Assembly (NCBI GenBank): GCA_017467965.1
Contig: JAFUJZ010000025.1
Span: forward strand, 1-63,916
Origin: Clostridia bacterium
Lineage (GTDB): Bacteria; Bacillota_A; Clostridia; UMGS1883
Reading direction: 5' to 3'
DNA length: 63,916 bases
In this document: positions 41,947 to 51,294 of the stretch, one piece after another
Position numbering within the stretch: the first letter of the stretch is position 1
Layout: each line of letters begins with the position of its first letter
Made by a program: the position numbers and the translations under genes
The notes under the pieces: generated by a model
Databases searched by the model: none
What the model was told of the DNA's origin: nothing
The model's input: the letters and a program-made list of their open reading frames with translations, nothing else

Positions 41947-42828
41947 TTACTCTCCTAATTCCTCTGCTATTTTAATAAGCTTGTTTAGTCTATTGTTAAG
42001 TGTACTTTTGGGGATAGGCGGGTCAAAAAGTGCCGCCAGCTCCTTTAAGGATGCTCCCTCGTTTTCAAGGCGCATCATCGCTGTTTGTCTGAGCTTTGGC
42101 TTTAAAAAGTCAAGCCCTGCTGTTTTTTCAATAAATTTAATTGCCTGTGTTTCGCGGTAGGAGTTTTCACTTGCTCTGTCAGCGTTTGCCATGTCGCAGT
42201 TTATGACACGGTTTGTTTCGTTGCGCTTGTCCTTTAACACTCTTGCTTCAAGAATTTTGAAAACTGCCTGCGAAGATTCGGTCACCTTGAGCATATCGGA
42301 AACTGATTCGCTTTTGTTTGTATACACAACAAAAAGATTTTTTCGCTTGGTTTCCTTTGCATCAACGCCCATAACCGATAATACGGCTTTCAAATAATTT
42401 GCCGCTTCTTCATTTTCGGTAAATATCTCCATTCGGTAGGATTTTTCCGGGTTTGACAAGCTGCCTGCCACCAAAAATGCACCTCTTACAAATGCTTTTA
42501 TACAGCAGGCAGAAAGCTCCGTCTCCCCAACAAAGCTGACTGAATTTTCCGCTTTAAGACTAAGCTCAGTTAAAATATCGTCGGGGATTAAAAACTTGTA
42601 GCCCTCGGCGTTTTCGCTTAAGCGGTCGGGATAATTAATGTGGCAGGTTTTTCTTAAAAAACTGCTCACACGCTTTGCAAGCAAAAAGCTTTCAGTGCCG
42701 AATATGACGTTACCTTCATAGGGGACTGAACCAAACATAAGCACCCCTTGAAGCTCCGCTATCATACAACAGTGGTTTTTTATTCGAATGTTTAAAAGCT
42801 CGTCTTTTACTTCTTCAAGAAATGTCAT
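41947..42828 (-). CDS. whiA: DNA-binding protein WhiA
   Basis: 293 residues. N-terminal LAGLIDADG-like fold (residues about 1-200, CCMIAELQGVLMFGS; AFVRGAFLVAGSLSNPEKSY) and C-terminal helix-turn-helix (LKELAALFDPPIPKSTLNNRLNKL, about 250-280). It is a sporulation or cell-division regulator conserved in Gram-positives. It follows rapZ directly (15 bases); the yvcK/mgfK gene that usually sits between them is absent. Confidence 0.95.
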   Translation of the reverse strand: MTFLEEVKDELLNIRIKNHCCMIAELQGVLMFGSVPYEGNVIFGTESFLLAKRVSSFLRKTCHINYPDRLSENAEGYKFLIPDDILTELSLKAENSVSFVGETELSACCIKAFVRGAFLVAGSLSNPEKSYRMEIFTENEEAANYLKAVLSVMGVDAKETKRKNLFVVYTNKSESVSDMLKVTESSQAVFKILEARVLKDKRNETNRVINCDMANADRASENSYRETQAIKFIEKTAGLDFLKPKLRQTAMMRLENEGASLKELAALFDPPIPKSTLNNRLNKLIKIAEELGE

Positions 42829-42843
42829 ATGCTTTCCTCGTTA

Positions 42844-43704
42844 TTATTTACGTTCGATGTCACGATGTGAGCTCTTGGCTTTGATGCCGTTCTTTTCAAA
42901 AATCTGCCTGAGAAGCTCACATATTGCTACACTGCGGTGTTTACCGCCTGTACAGCCTATGGAAATTGTAATTTGTCGTCTGCCGTCACGGATGTAAAGA
43001 GGGATAAGATAAATTATCATGTCCGAATATCTTTTCACAAATTCTTTGCACTCTTCATTGTCCGTAACAAACTTATATATGTCCTCTTCAAGACCTGTCC
43101 TGTGACGCATGTTTTCGTTGTAGTAGGGGTTTGGCAAAAACCTTACGTCCATAACAAGGTCGGTAGAGTTAGGGATACCGTATTTGAACCCAAAGCTCAT
43201 GATGTTTACCGAGAAGAACTCCTTTTCCTCTCTGCCGTCTCCGAATTTTTCTCTGACGATTTCGCCAAGCTCGCGGGTCAAAAGATTTGATGTATTGATA
43301 ATATGATCTGCTTTTTTGCGTATGGAGGAGAGTATTTCTTTTTCAAGAGTAATACCTCTTTCTACAGGACCGTCGGGGGCAAGAGGATGTGCGCGCCTCG
43401 TTTCTTTATAGCGTCTTACGAGTGACGGGTCGTCGGCCTCTAAGAAAACTATTTCATACGGGCACTTTTCCTTTGATATTTTCGACAATTCCTCGTCAAT
43501 ATTGGAAAACGCTTCACCACCTCGTATGTCGGTAACAACTGCCACGTTATCCGCTTTGATTTTTGAATCTGCACATGCAGTTGCAAAAGCCGACAGGAAA
43601 AGTACTGGCATATTGTCAATACAATAATAGCCCATATCCTCCAAAAAATGGAGTACCTGTGTCTTGCCTGCGCCCGAAACACCTGTTAAGATTAAAAACC
43701 TCAT
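42844..43704 (-). CDS. rapZ: RNase adapter / nucleotide-binding protein RapZ
   Basis: 286 residues from the ATG at 43704 (AAGGA 8 bases upstream; an ATG at 43713 has no spacing to any ribosome site). P-loop LTGVSGAGKTQ at residues 6-16, DMGYYCIDNMP, ADDPSLVRRYKETRRAHPL and the C-terminal signature SIGCTGGKHRSVAICELL. In proteobacteria RapZ controls glmS mRNA decay; in Firmicutes (YvcJ) it is a GTP/ATP-binding protein with a less clear role. Located 4 bases past the stop of murB. Confidence 0.95.
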   Translation of the reverse strand: MRFLILTGVSGAGKTQVLHFLEDMGYYCIDNMPVLFLSAFATACADSKIKADNVAVVTDIRGGEAFSNIDEELSKISKEKCPYEIVFLEADDPSLVRRYKETRRAHPLAPDGPVERGITLEKEILSSIRKKADHIINTSNLLTRELGEIVREKFGDGREEKEFFSVNIMSFGFKYGIPNSTDLVMDVRFLPNPYYNENMRHRTGLEEDIYKFVTDNEECKEFVKRYSDMIIYLIPLYIRDGRRQITISIGCTGGKHRSVAICELLRQIFEKNGIKAKSSHRDIERK

Positions 43705-43717
43705 ATTCCTCATCCTT

Positions 43718-44599
43718 TTATTTCCACAGCTTTACCTCGGCTTCAAGTTCAACTCCGAAGGTATCATAAACTGTTTTTTTCACTTTTTCCATTAGTTGAA
43801 GCACGTCGTCCGTTGTTGCATTGCCGGTATTAATAATAAAGCCCGAGTGCTTTTCGCTTACAGCTGCACCGCCTACGCTCTCGCCCTTAAGGTTTGCCTG
43901 TTCGATAAGTGCCGCGGCAAAATGCCCTTCGGGGCGTTTGAATGTACTGCCCGCCGAGGGGTACTCAAGCGGCTGCTTTGAACGGCGTTTTTCGCCCAGC
44001 TCTTTCATTTTAGCAAGGATTTCGTCACTGTTTGCCTTGTTTAGCTTGACGCACACTGCTGTCACCACATAGTTTTTATCTGAAAAAAAGCTTTTTCGGT
44101 AACCAAAAGCTGCGCTGTCGTTATCCATGCGGTAGACCTCGCCCGAAGGGGAGGCATAGTCAATCCAGTCCACAATATCCTTCATCTCGCCTCCGTAGGC
44201 ACCTGCATTCATACACACAGCACCACCGATACTGCCGGGAATGCCATGGGCAAATTCCATTCCACCAAGGGAGTTTTTGTATGCGACCTGGCTCACATAT
44301 GATAAAAGTGCACCTGCCTGACAAATAAGCCTGTCGCCGTCCACCTTTACCTCGCTCATTTGCTTGCCGATATGGATAATGGGAGTTTCTATCCCCTCAT
44401 CGGCAACAAGGAGGTTGCTTCCGTTGCCAAGTACATACGGCGCAACTGAGTTTTCGTTAAGTACCCTCAAGGCACGTGCCACCGAAATAGCATCAGAGGG
44501 TTCTATCATCATTTTTGCAATACCTCCTGTTTTAAAGGAGGTATAATCTTTCATATTTACATTTTCTCGTATTGTGCAGTTTTCAAGATTATACACCAT
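43718..44599 (-). CDS. murB: UDP-N-acetylenolpyruvoylglucosamine reductase
   Basis: 293 residues from the ATG at 44599 behind GGCGGTGA; the upstream extension overlaps the ROK gene's end. FAD-dependent reduction of UDP-GlcNAc-enolpyruvate to UDP-MurNAc in the cytosol. Seen: DYTSFKTGGIAKMM, PYVLGNGSNLLV, GIPGSIGGAVCMNAGAYGGE (about 110-130) and the proton-donor serine in YPSAGSTFKRPEG. It is a type II (Gram-positive) MurB by length. Its usual neighbours hprK and rapZ are nearby. Confidence 0.95.
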   Translation of the reverse strand: MVYNLENCTIRENVNMKDYTSFKTGGIAKMMIEPSDAISVARALRVLNENSVAPYVLGNGSNLLVADEGIETPIIHIGKQMSEVKVDGDRLICQAGALLSYVSQVAYKNSLGGMEFAHGIPGSIGGAVCMNAGAYGGEMKDIVDWIDYASPSGEVYRMDNDSAAFGYRKSFFSDKNYVVTAVCVKLNKANSDEILAKMKELGEKRRSKQPLEYPSAGSTFKRPEGHFAAALIEQANLKGESVGGAAVSEKHSGFIINTGNATTDDVLQLMEKVKKTVYDTFGVELEAEVKLWK

Positions 44600-44612
44600 T
44601 ATCACCGCCAAA

Positions 44613-45524
44613 TTATTTTTGTGTATAAAGAAAGCTTGCTCCCACGACACCAGCATCATTAAAAAGTTTTGAAACCTGTATCTCGGTCTGAGGAAGAGAT
44701 GAAATCTTCCCTGTCATGGAATTTTCACTAACAAACTTTTTCACGGGGGTTAAGATTTTGTCGCCTTCACGGCTAACACCGCCGCCTATTACAATAAGCC
44801 CGGGTTGGAATATATTTACCATATCACAGATACCCTCTGCCACGTATTCAAGCCATTTATCCAAAACCTTCACTGCTCTCTCATCGCCTTTTTCGGCAAG
44901 AGAGAAAGCTGTTCTGCCGTCAACCTCGCCTGTGATGCCTGCGTTTTTGGTTTGTCTCACAAGCGCCGACACAGAGGCGTAGCGCTCCCAGCAGCCTTGT
45001 CTTCCGCAGTTACAAACCTCGCCGTCCTTTTCGATTATAACGTGACCGATTTCACCGCCGCCGCAATTAATACCGCGGAGGATTTTGCCCGATAAAATAA
45101 TACCGCCGCCTACGCCGGTGCCAAGTGTTATAAAAATAAAGCTTTCGGGTTTGTCTTCGGACACAATATATTCACCCAATGCGGCACAGTTTGCATCGTT
45201 ATCAAGGAAAGCACTCTTACCAAGCGTGGCTTCTACCTCTTCGCATATGTGGGTATCGTCGTAGTTTTCAATATTAGCAGAGCTTATAACAATGCCGCGT
45301 TTGCTGTCACAAACACCTGTTGTGCCTATGCCTACGGAATTTATCTCATCCCAGTTAAGGTTTGCTTTTGAAACAAGCTCCCGGCAAGATGATATAACCG
45401 CACGGGGAATATCCTTACCGTTTTTGGGTGTGGGAGTTTTTGCAGATATGATAACCTTGCCCTTTTTGTCAACTATTGCACTTTTAATAAAAGTACCGCC
45501 TATGTCTATGCCGATATTTTTCAC
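44613..45524 (-). CDS. ROK-family glucokinase-like sugar kinase
   Basis: 303 residues starting at GTG with AAGGAAG seven bases upstream. ATP-binding start NIGIDIGGTFIKSAIVD, catalytic DNDANCAALGEY, the ROK signature around ITLGTGVGGGIILSG and the zinc motif CNCGRQGCWE. It probably phosphorylates glucose or a related hexose. No regulator HTH is fused, so this is a kinase and not a NagC-type repressor. Neighbouring hprK fits sugar metabolism and carbon control. A 13-base gap precedes murB. Confidence 0.9.
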   Translation of the reverse strand: MKNIGIDIGGTFIKSAIVDKKGKVIISAKTPTPKNGKDIPRAVISSCRELVSKANLNWDEINSVGIGTTGVCDSKRGIVISSANIENYDDTHICEEVEATLGKSAFLDNDANCAALGEYIVSEDKPESFIFITLGTGVGGGIILSGKILRGINCGGGEIGHVIIEKDGEVCNCGRQGCWERYASVSALVRQTKNAGITGEVDGRTAFSLAEKGDERAVKVLDKWLEYVAEGICDMVNIFQPGLIVIGGGVSREGDKILTPVKKFVSENSMTGKISSLPQTEIQVSKLFNDAGVVGASFLYTQK

Positions 45525-45535
45525 ATTAATCTTCC

Positions 45536-46249
45536 TTATATTTCAACTTTTAAATAATCACACAGCTTTTTGAGAGATGTGTTGAGTATCAATTCTTCGG
45601 GATAACCGATATCTTCCAAAAGCTCTGCGCTTTTGGGAACAATACCGATTTCGCCTGAGAAATGAGCGTCGGTACTTAGTACTACGGGCACTTGATACTT
45701 TTTGCACAAAAGCGCAATCTCCCTGCAGTTTTCATTACTGCCCTCTCTTACGCGAAAAGAGTGATTATTTATCTCTATTATCTTGCCCGTTTCTTTTGCT
45801 TTTTTTACAACGGCTTCGTAATCACACTTATATCTGCCGTCACCCATATGACCCAAAACGTCAACATGAGGGTTGTCAAGAGTGTTGAGCCACGCCTTTG
45901 TAACGTCTTCTTCCTTTTGGTAGGGTGCAAAGCAAGGTGTATGAAAGCTTGCGATTACCAGTTCAAGGTTTTGAAGATATTTATCCTCAATGTCGAGGGT
46001 TCCGTCAGTGTCCATGATATCTGCCTCGGCTCCTGTTAAAAGTCTCACGCCGTTTATATATTTAGGCAGATGCCTTGCAGACTTGAAATGAAACCACACT
46101 GCACCGTCACCAAGATCGGGTCCGTGATTTGTCATTGCAATACCTTCAAGACCCATTTTTGCCGCCGCGGCAAGGTTTTCCTCCAATGTGGAAAAAGCAT
46201 GCACCGAAACATTTGTATGTGTATGTGTGTCTACTGTAATTTTAATCAT
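45536..46249 (-). CDS. PHP-domain phosphoesterase (YcdX type)
   Basis: 237 residues. PHP metal-binding motifs VDTHTHTNVSVHAFST (start), MTNHGPDLGDGAVW, ASFHTPC, VLGHMGDGRY, INNHSFRV and STDAHFSGEIG cover the full trinuclear metal site. Homologues hydrolyse phosphate esters of small molecules; in clostridia a PHP gene often sits by hprK and murB. Substrate unknown. 11 bases before the ROK gene. Confidence 0.9.
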   Translation of the reverse strand: MIKITVDTHTHTNVSVHAFSTLEENLAAAAKMGLEGIAMTNHGPDLGDGAVWFHFKSARHLPKYINGVRLLTGAEADIMDTDGTLDIEDKYLQNLELVIASFHTPCFAPYQKEEDVTKAWLNTLDNPHVDVLGHMGDGRYKCDYEAVVKKAKETGKIIEINNHSFRVREGSNENCREIALLCKKYQVPVVLSTDAHFSGEIGIVPKSAELLEDIGYPEELILNTSLKKLCDYLKVEI

Positions 46250-46314
46250 AGGTTATCTCTCCAATGGAAAGAAACTCGCTCGCGAGTTTCCACCTTAATT
46301 ATTCACTATTCACT

Positions 46315-46343
46315 GCATAATTTAAGCTATGCTTAAATTATGC
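46315..46343 (-). terminator. hairpin at the end of hprK
   Basis: GCATAATTTAAG (46315-46326), 5-nt loop, CTTAAATTATGC (46332-46343). The hprK stop codon (46333-46335) lies inside one arm. No T-run follows on the minus strand, so this may be an mRNA processing or stabilising hairpin and not a terminator. A second small hairpin GAAACTCG/CGAGTTTC lies at 46271-46290. Confidence 0.6.
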
Positions 46344-47289
46344 TTGTTGCGTCCATGTTAATCTGCTTTGATAATCTTTCGCTCAGCTCTTCTGCGGCAT
46401 TGTAGCCCATTTTTTGCTGACGGTAATTCATCGCCGCAATCTCGATAATAACGGCAAGGTTTCGACCTGGACGAACGGGGATTGTGACAGAGGGTACATC
46501 AATACCAAGTATATTCGTATACTGCTTATCAATGCCTAATCTTTCGTAATTTTTGCCTTCCTTCCAAAGCTCAAAATTAACTACAAGATTAATGTTTTCG
46601 GTGTCCTTAACAGCACCCATACCAAAAATCTTTTTAACGTCAATAATGCCTATACCGCGAAGCTCGATAAAGTGACGGATGATTTCAGGAGATGAGCCTA
46701 CAAGAGTTTTTGACGAAACACGTTTAATTTCAACAGCGTCATCTGCCACAAGACGGTGACCTCTTTTTACAAGTTCAACAGCGGTTTCGCTCTTACCTAC
46801 ACCGCTTTCGCCTAAAAGGAGTACACCTTCACCGTAAATCTCCATAAGAACGCCGTGACGTGTGATGAACGGTGCGAGGATAACATTCATTGTGGAAATA
46901 TATGACGACACAAACTGGCTTGTGTTTTCCTCTGTACGGAGCACTGCTACGCTGTTTTCCTTTGCCGCACAAATAAGCTCGGGGAAAACATCAAATTTAC
47001 GTGTTACAACGATTGCAGGCACTTTCTTTTGACAAAGATTTGAAAGAATACGGTATCTTTCTTCAGAGGACTTTTCCATAAGATAAAAGATTTCCGCCTT
47101 GCCTAATACCTGAATTCTGTTCTGGTCAAAATATTCGTAATAATCTGCCGCAAACTGAATACCCGGACGGTGAATATCCGAACAGTCAATCCAGATTTCG
47201 TTCATTTTTTCGGGCACATATACAATCTCGAGCTTGAACTCGTCAATAACCCTCTGCAATAAAACTTTTTCTTTTGATTTTGAATACAT
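46333..47289 (-). CDS. hprK: HPr kinase/phosphorylase
   Basis: 318 residues from the ATG overlapping the prfA stop (TGATG). Walker A GESGVGKS at 160-167, the N-terminal domain and the HPrK signature RGIGIIDVKKIFGMG are present. It phosphorylates Ser46 of HPr, which controls catabolite repression in Firmicutes. No ptsH or crh is in the window. Translation is probably coupled to prfA. Confidence 0.96.
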   Translation of the reverse strand: MYSKSKEKVLLQRVIDEFKLEIVYVPEKMNEIWIDCSDIHRPGIQFAADYYEYFDQNRIQVLGKAEIFYLMEKSSEERYRILSNLCQKKVPAIVVTRKFDVFPELICAAKENSVAVLRTEENTSQFVSSYISTMNVILAPFITRHGVLMEIYGEGVLLLGESGVGKSETAVELVKRGHRLVADDAVEIKRVSSKTLVGSSPEIIRHFIELRGIGIIDVKKIFGMGAVKDTENINLVVNFELWKEGKNYERLGIDKQYTNILGIDVPSVTIPVRPGRNLAVIIEIAAMNYRQQKMGYNAAEELSERLSKQINMDATSII

Positions 47290-48359
47290 CAACCATTCTC
47301 TCCCTTCAGCTTTTCGCTCTGATAAAATGTAGCAAGAGCGTCCACCAATTCATCGATTTCGCCGTTCATGATAGAATCAATTTTGTACAATGTGAGATTA
47401 ATTCTGTGGTCTGTAACTCTTCCCTGGGGGAAATTATATGTTCTTATGCGTTCACTTCTGTCGCCTGAACCTACCTGGCTTTTTCTTTCTGCGGCGATAG
47501 ATGCGTTTCTTTCAGCTTCCATAAGCTCGTAAAGCCTACTGCGGAGAACCTTCAACGCCTTATCCTTGTTTTTGTGCTGGCTCTTTTCGTCCTGGCAAGA
47601 TACCACCAGTCCTGTGGGAAGGTGCGTGATGCGTACTGCAGAGTCTGTAGTGTTAACGCACTGACCGCCAGGGCCGCCTGCACGGAAAACGTCTATTTTT
47701 AAATCGTTCTGGTTAATTTCAAGTTCAACCTCTTCCACCTCAGGAAGCACTGCAACTGATGCCGCAGAGGTCTGAATTCTGCCTTGGGATTCGGTTTCGG
47801 GAACACGCTGTACACGGTGTACTCCGCTTTCGTATTTAAAACGGCTGTATGCACCTTGTCCGTTTACGGAAAAGGAGATTTCCTTATACCCGCCAAGCTC
47901 TGTAGCATTAGAGTTCATGATTTCGATTTTCCAACGCTTTTTTTCTGCATACATGGAATACATACGGAAAAGTGCCGCCGCAAAAAGTGCCGCTTCTTCA
48001 CCGCCCGTACCGCCACGGATTTCCACAATAACGCTCTTGTCATCGTTGGGGTCCTTGGGGATAAGAAGTATTTTGAGTTCCTCCTCAATAGAGGGGATTT
48101 GTGCCTTGGCATCGTTCATTTCTTCTCTGAGAAGCTCTTCAAATTCGGCATCCTGCTTTTCGGAAAGCATTTCCTCGGCGTCACTAATAGTCTGTTTCAC
48201 AGCCTTATACTCGCGATATTTTTCAACAATAGGGGTCATATCGCTGTGCTCTTTCATAAGAGAGCGCCATGTGTTAATATCGGCTATAACGTCCGGGTCG
48301 GATATTTTGAGGGAAAGCTCCTCGTATTTTTCTTCAATAAATGCAAGTTTGTCAAACAT
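47289..48359 (-). CDS. prfA: peptide chain release factor 1
   Basis: 356 residues. GGQ motif at about 231-233 ([20 protein letters not shown]) for peptidyl-tRNA hydrolysis and the PxT-type anticodon mimic VPETES ([14 protein letters not shown]) for reading UAA/UAG. A separate rapid PrmC methyltransferase gene, often next to prfA, is absent here. Stop overlaps hprK start. Confidence 0.96.
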   Translation of the reverse strand: MFDKLAFIEEKYEELSLKISDPDVIADINTWRSLMKEHSDMTPIVEKYREYKAVKQTISDAEEMLSEKQDAEFEELLREEMNDAKAQIPSIEEELKILLIPKDPNDDKSVIVEIRGGTGGEEAALFAAALFRMYSMYAEKKRWKIEIMNSNATELGGYKEISFSVNGQGAYSRFKYESGVHRVQRVPETESQGRIQTSAASVAVLPEVEEVELEINQNDLKIDVFRAGGPGGQCVNTTDSAVRITHLPTGLVVSCQDEKSQHKNKDKALKVLRSRLYELMEAERNASIAAERKSQVGSGDRSERIRTYNFPQGRVTDHRINLTLYKIDSIMNGEIDELVDALATFYQSEKLKGENG

Positions 48360-48383
48360 TGTTGTGCCTCTCTCAACGTGATT

Positions 48384-48842
48384 TTAATATACAAAATAGA
48401 ACAAAAGTCCTATTACAAAGCCAAGCAGACTCCCCATAACAACCTGAAAGGGGCTGTGACCGAGGATTTCCTTGAGAGCTTTTTCTCCGCCCATTTGGGT
48501 GTTTTCCTTCAAGGCTTCGATAATATTGTTAAGAACCTTAGCCTGCTCACCAACAGCTCGTCTTACACCGCAGGCATCGTACATTACAACAAGTGAAAAA
48601 GCCGCCGCAACGGCAAAGGCAGCACTACCCAATCCGTGCTGTGCACCGATTACAACCGCAAGTGCCGTTACAAACGCACTGTGAGATGACGGCATACCGC
48701 CCGAAGCAAAAATACTTTCCCATGCAAAGCGTCGTGCCATAACCGAGTTTACAAAAACTTTTATTATCTGAGCTATTGCCCAGCCGGCAAGAGCCGCCAT
48801 AAGAGGCTCATTGCCAAGTAAGCTCATTACGTATTTCATCAT
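48384..48842 (-). CDS. divergent PAP2-family membrane protein (YuiD/DUF212)
   Basis: 152 residues, with several membrane helices and the DUF212 pattern GGMPSSHSAFVTALAVVIG (about residues 47-65) that provides the catalytic-like SH of acid phosphatases, then VVMYDACGVRRAVGEQAKVLN. It may dephosphorylate a lipid pyrophosphate; sitting next to ispA supports an isoprenoid-lipid substrate, but this is inference. Confidence 0.88.
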   Translation of the reverse strand: MMKYVMSLLGNEPLMAALAGWAIAQIIKVFVNSVMARRFAWESIFASGGMPSSHSAFVTALAVVIGAQHGLGSAAFAVAAAFSLVVMYDACGVRRAVGEQAKVLNNIIEALKENTQMGGEKALKEILGHSPFQVVMGSLLGFVIGLLFYFVY

Positions 48843-48863
48843 TGGGTTATCTCACCTTTCTAA

Positions 48864-49730
48864 TCAGTTTTCTCTTTCGAGGAGCAGCAGAGCAAGGTCT
48901 TTCAAAAATCCTCCGTTTGTGCCGAAAGCGCAACATGCCTTGATTGCTTTGTCGGTTTCTCGTTTAAGCTCTGCTTTTGCTTTATCAATACCAAGTATTG
49001 TAACAAAGGTAGATTTTTCGGAATCAATATCCTTCATAAGAGTTTTGCCCATTTTTTCGGCTTCGCCCTCAACGTCCAATATATCGTCCTTAATCTGGAA
49101 AGCAAGACCTACGCTCTTGGTATAATCCTCACAAAACGAGCTATCCTTGCCTGCCGCAATCGCACCTGCGGCACCTGCACAGTTGATGAGTGCCCCTGTT
49201 TTGCGTGCATGAATGCTCATAAGCTCACTAAGGCTTGCTCTTTCGGTTTCGGCTTTGATATCATCCGTCTGTCCGCCTACCATGCCGTCAATGCCTGCAC
49301 CGTAGGAAAGATATTTTATAAAGTTAAATGCACGGGAGACATTTTTGACCTTTTTTGTAATATAGCAGAAAGCATACGTCAAAAGTCCGTCCCCTGCCAA
49401 AAGGGCATATGCCTCGCCGTATTTTACATGGCAAGTAGGCATACCACGTCTTAAGGTGTCGTTATCCATACAGGGTAAATCGTCATGGATGAGCGAATAG
49501 GTGTGTATCATCTCAAGCGCACAGCCAAAATAAAGTGCCTCTTCCATGTTGCCGCCCAATGCGTCACACACACCAAGTGCAATGACAGGACGGATTCTTT
49601 TGCCGCCTGCAAGAAGCGAATATGCCATAGCCTCAGACACTATATTGTCCTTGGGGAAATCACGGACTGCATTTTCAAGTTCGGCATTAATTCTATCGGT
49701 ATAATCCTTGAGCTTTTCGTTAAAAGTCAT
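48864..49730 (-). CDS. ispA: polyprenyl (farnesyl/geranylgeranyl) diphosphate synthase
   Basis: 288 residues. First aspartate-rich motif SLIHDDLPCMDNDTLRRG (about 82-100), second QIKDDILDVEG (about 217-227). Residues around the first motif (DLPCMD, with two residues inserted) match short-chain FPP synthases of bacterial type. It makes C15 precursors for undecaprenyl and quinone side chains. Translationally coupled with xseB by ATGA. dxs, which often follows, is absent. Confidence 0.94.
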   Translation of the reverse strand: MTFNEKLKDYTDRINAELENAVRDFPKDNIVSEAMAYSLLAGGKRIRPVIALGVCDALGGNMEEALYFGCALEMIHTYSLIHDDLPCMDNDTLRRGMPTCHVKYGEAYALLAGDGLLTYAFCYITKKVKNVSRAFNFIKYLSYGAGIDGMVGGQTDDIKAETERASLSELMSIHARKTGALINCAGAAGAIAAGKDSSFCEDYTKSVGLAFQIKDDILDVEGEAEKMGKTLMKDIDSEKSTFVTILGIDKAKAELKRETDKAIKACCAFGTNGGFLKDLALLLLEREN

Positions 49731-49936
49731 GATATATCTCCTTCTGCGAAATCTTCGCTGCCTTCCTCTGTGACCTTTTTAACCTTGAGCTGTGCTTCGT
49801 CAAGCATTTTGCGGCAGTCCTTTGTAAGGCTGACGCCTTTTTCAAAAAGAGTCATAGATTCTTCAAGTGTTGTTTCGCCGTTTTCAAGCTTTTTAACTAT
49901 TTCTTCAAGCTCCTTTAAGCTTTCTTCAAAAGTCAT
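49727..49936 (-). CDS. xseB: exodeoxyribonuclease VII small subunit
   Basis: 69 residues from the ATG at 49936 with GAGGG before it. The typical short coiled-coil FEESLKELEEIVKKLENGET and LEESMTLFEKGVSLTKDCR. Partner of XseA in single-strand-specific DNA degradation. Spacing of 14 bases from xseA and an overlap with ispA. Confidence 0.95.
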   Translation of the reverse strand: MTFEESLKELEEIVKKLENGETTLEESMTLFEKGVSLTKDCRKMLDEAQLKVKKVTEEGSEDFAEGDIS

Positions 49937-49950
49937 GATCAATCCCTCGC

Positions 49951-51153
49951 TTATTTATCTATTCTTATAACCTGTGCTTCGGCACTGCCGTCACAAAGCA
50001 CAAGGGTGATATTATCGTTTTCTTTAAGCTCGTTAACACTCTTTATTGCCTTATCGCCCTTATAGGATATACTGTAGCCACGTTCAAAAACCTTGAGCGG
50101 ACTGAGAGCGGAGAGCTTTGCAACATTTTCTTTAAGCTCATTCAGCTTTTTGTCGCATTTTGTATTGTAAGACTTCACCAGAAAATCAAAAGTACGGTCT
50201 GTTAATTGCATAAGATTTTCTATTTTGCGGTTAAAGCTTTCGGGCGACACTCTTTCCGATATGAGCCTGAGACGCGTTTCCCTATCTTCGGCTTTTGCAA
50301 CAAGAAGGCTTTTAAGCCTTTGGCGGTATTTTTGCAAAGACAAATTTATCTCGCCTGCATCAGGAACGGCAAGCTCTGCCGCCGCCGAAGGTGTAGGCGC
50401 TCTCAAATCCGCCACTGCGTCGGATAAGGTAAAGTCGGTTTCATGACCGACTGCCGAAATAACGGGGATAGAAGATGCAAAAATCGCCCTTACGGTAGCT
50501 TCCTCATTAAATGCCCATAAATCCTCTATGCTACCGCCGCCACGACCGACAATCATAACGTCAACCATGTTTTCGCGATTAAAAAATTCAATACCCTTTA
50601 CTATGCTCGGTACTGCACTAACTCCCTGTACCAATGCAGGGTACAAATAAACCTCACAAAGAGGATAGCGGCGTTTCAAAATATTGAGTATGTCTCTCAC
50701 TGCCGCGCCCGTGGGGCTTGTGACAACGCCAACCTTTTTAGGGAAGCGTGGTATAGGCTTTTTGTACTTATCGTCAAAAATGCCTTCCTCGGAAAGTTTC
50801 TTTTTTAATTCCTCAAGCTTTTTGTATAAGTCACCCTGACCAGACTGCTCCATGTTTTCTATGTAGAGCTGATAAGCACCGTCGCGTTCAAATACGCCTA
50901 TGCGTCCGTTGGCAGAAACTTTCATGCCATTTTCCATTTTAAAGGGAAGACGCATTACAGCACCCTTGAACATTACTGCCCTCAGCGCTGCACCCTCGTC
51001 CTTTAAAGTGAGGTACACATGACCCGAGGAATGATACTTGAGGTTACTTATCTCGCCTTTGATCCAGATATTTTGTAAAACCTCGGTACGTTCAATAATG
51101 GCTTTGATGTAGTTATTAATTTGTGTTACGGTTGCTTCACGACGCTGTACCAT
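49951..51153 (-). CDS. xseA: exodeoxyribonuclease VII large subunit
   Basis: 400 residues. N-terminal OB-fold (WIKGEISNLKYHSSGHVYLTLKD, about residues 24-46), catalytic core with VTSPTGAAVRDILNIL and VDVMIVGRGGGSIEDLWAFN, and a C-terminal coiled coil. Degrades single-stranded DNA with XseB. GGAGG upstream of the ATG. Confidence 0.96.
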   Translation of the reverse strand: MVQRREATVTQINNYIKAIIERTEVLQNIWIKGEISNLKYHSSGHVYLTLKDEGAALRAVMFKGAVMRLPFKMENGMKVSANGRIGVFERDGAYQLYIENMEQSGQGDLYKKLEELKKKLSEEGIFDDKYKKPIPRFPKKVGVVTSPTGAAVRDILNILKRRYPLCEVYLYPALVQGVSAVPSIVKGIEFFNRENMVDVMIVGRGGGSIEDLWAFNEEATVRAIFASSIPVISAVGHETDFTLSDAVADLRAPTPSAAAELAVPDAGEINLSLQKYRQRLKSLLVAKAEDRETRLRLISERVSPESFNRKIENLMQLTDRTFDFLVKSYNTKCDKKLNELKENVAKLSALSPLKVFERGYSISYKGDKAIKSVNELKENDNITLVLCDGSAEAQVIRIDK

Positions 51154-51187
51154 TATTGAACCTCCATTTCATATTAATTTGATATGC

Positions 51188-51294
51188 AAATCCAAAAGAA
51201 AATCGTTCAGATTGCCGCTTTGGGCATCGGGTGCTATGCTATGTGCACCGCCCCTAGGGACAAAGTGGTGAGATGGACGATTTTACTTGGATTT
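51188..51294. repeat. structured repeat element, copy A (nusB-xseA gap)
   Basis: 107 nt. Outer arms AAATCCAAAAGAAAATCGT (51188-51206) and ACGATTTTACTTGGATTT (51277-51294) pair. Inside lie CTTTG/CAAAG (51218-51222 with 51261-51265) and a GGTGC/GCACC stem at the tip (51230-51249). A second copy lies at 56115-56220. The nusB stop codon (51283-51285) is inside one arm. No T-run, so not an ordinary terminator. Confidence 0.7.

Noticed and set aside
47784..48596. Plus-strand frame of 270 codons
   Set aside because: Antisense to prfA and yuiD; no ribosome site and no recognisable domain.
51188..51294. Reading the repeat copy A as a simple terminator of nusB
   Set aside because: No T-run follows the hairpin on the minus strand, and the same core recurs at 56115-56220.
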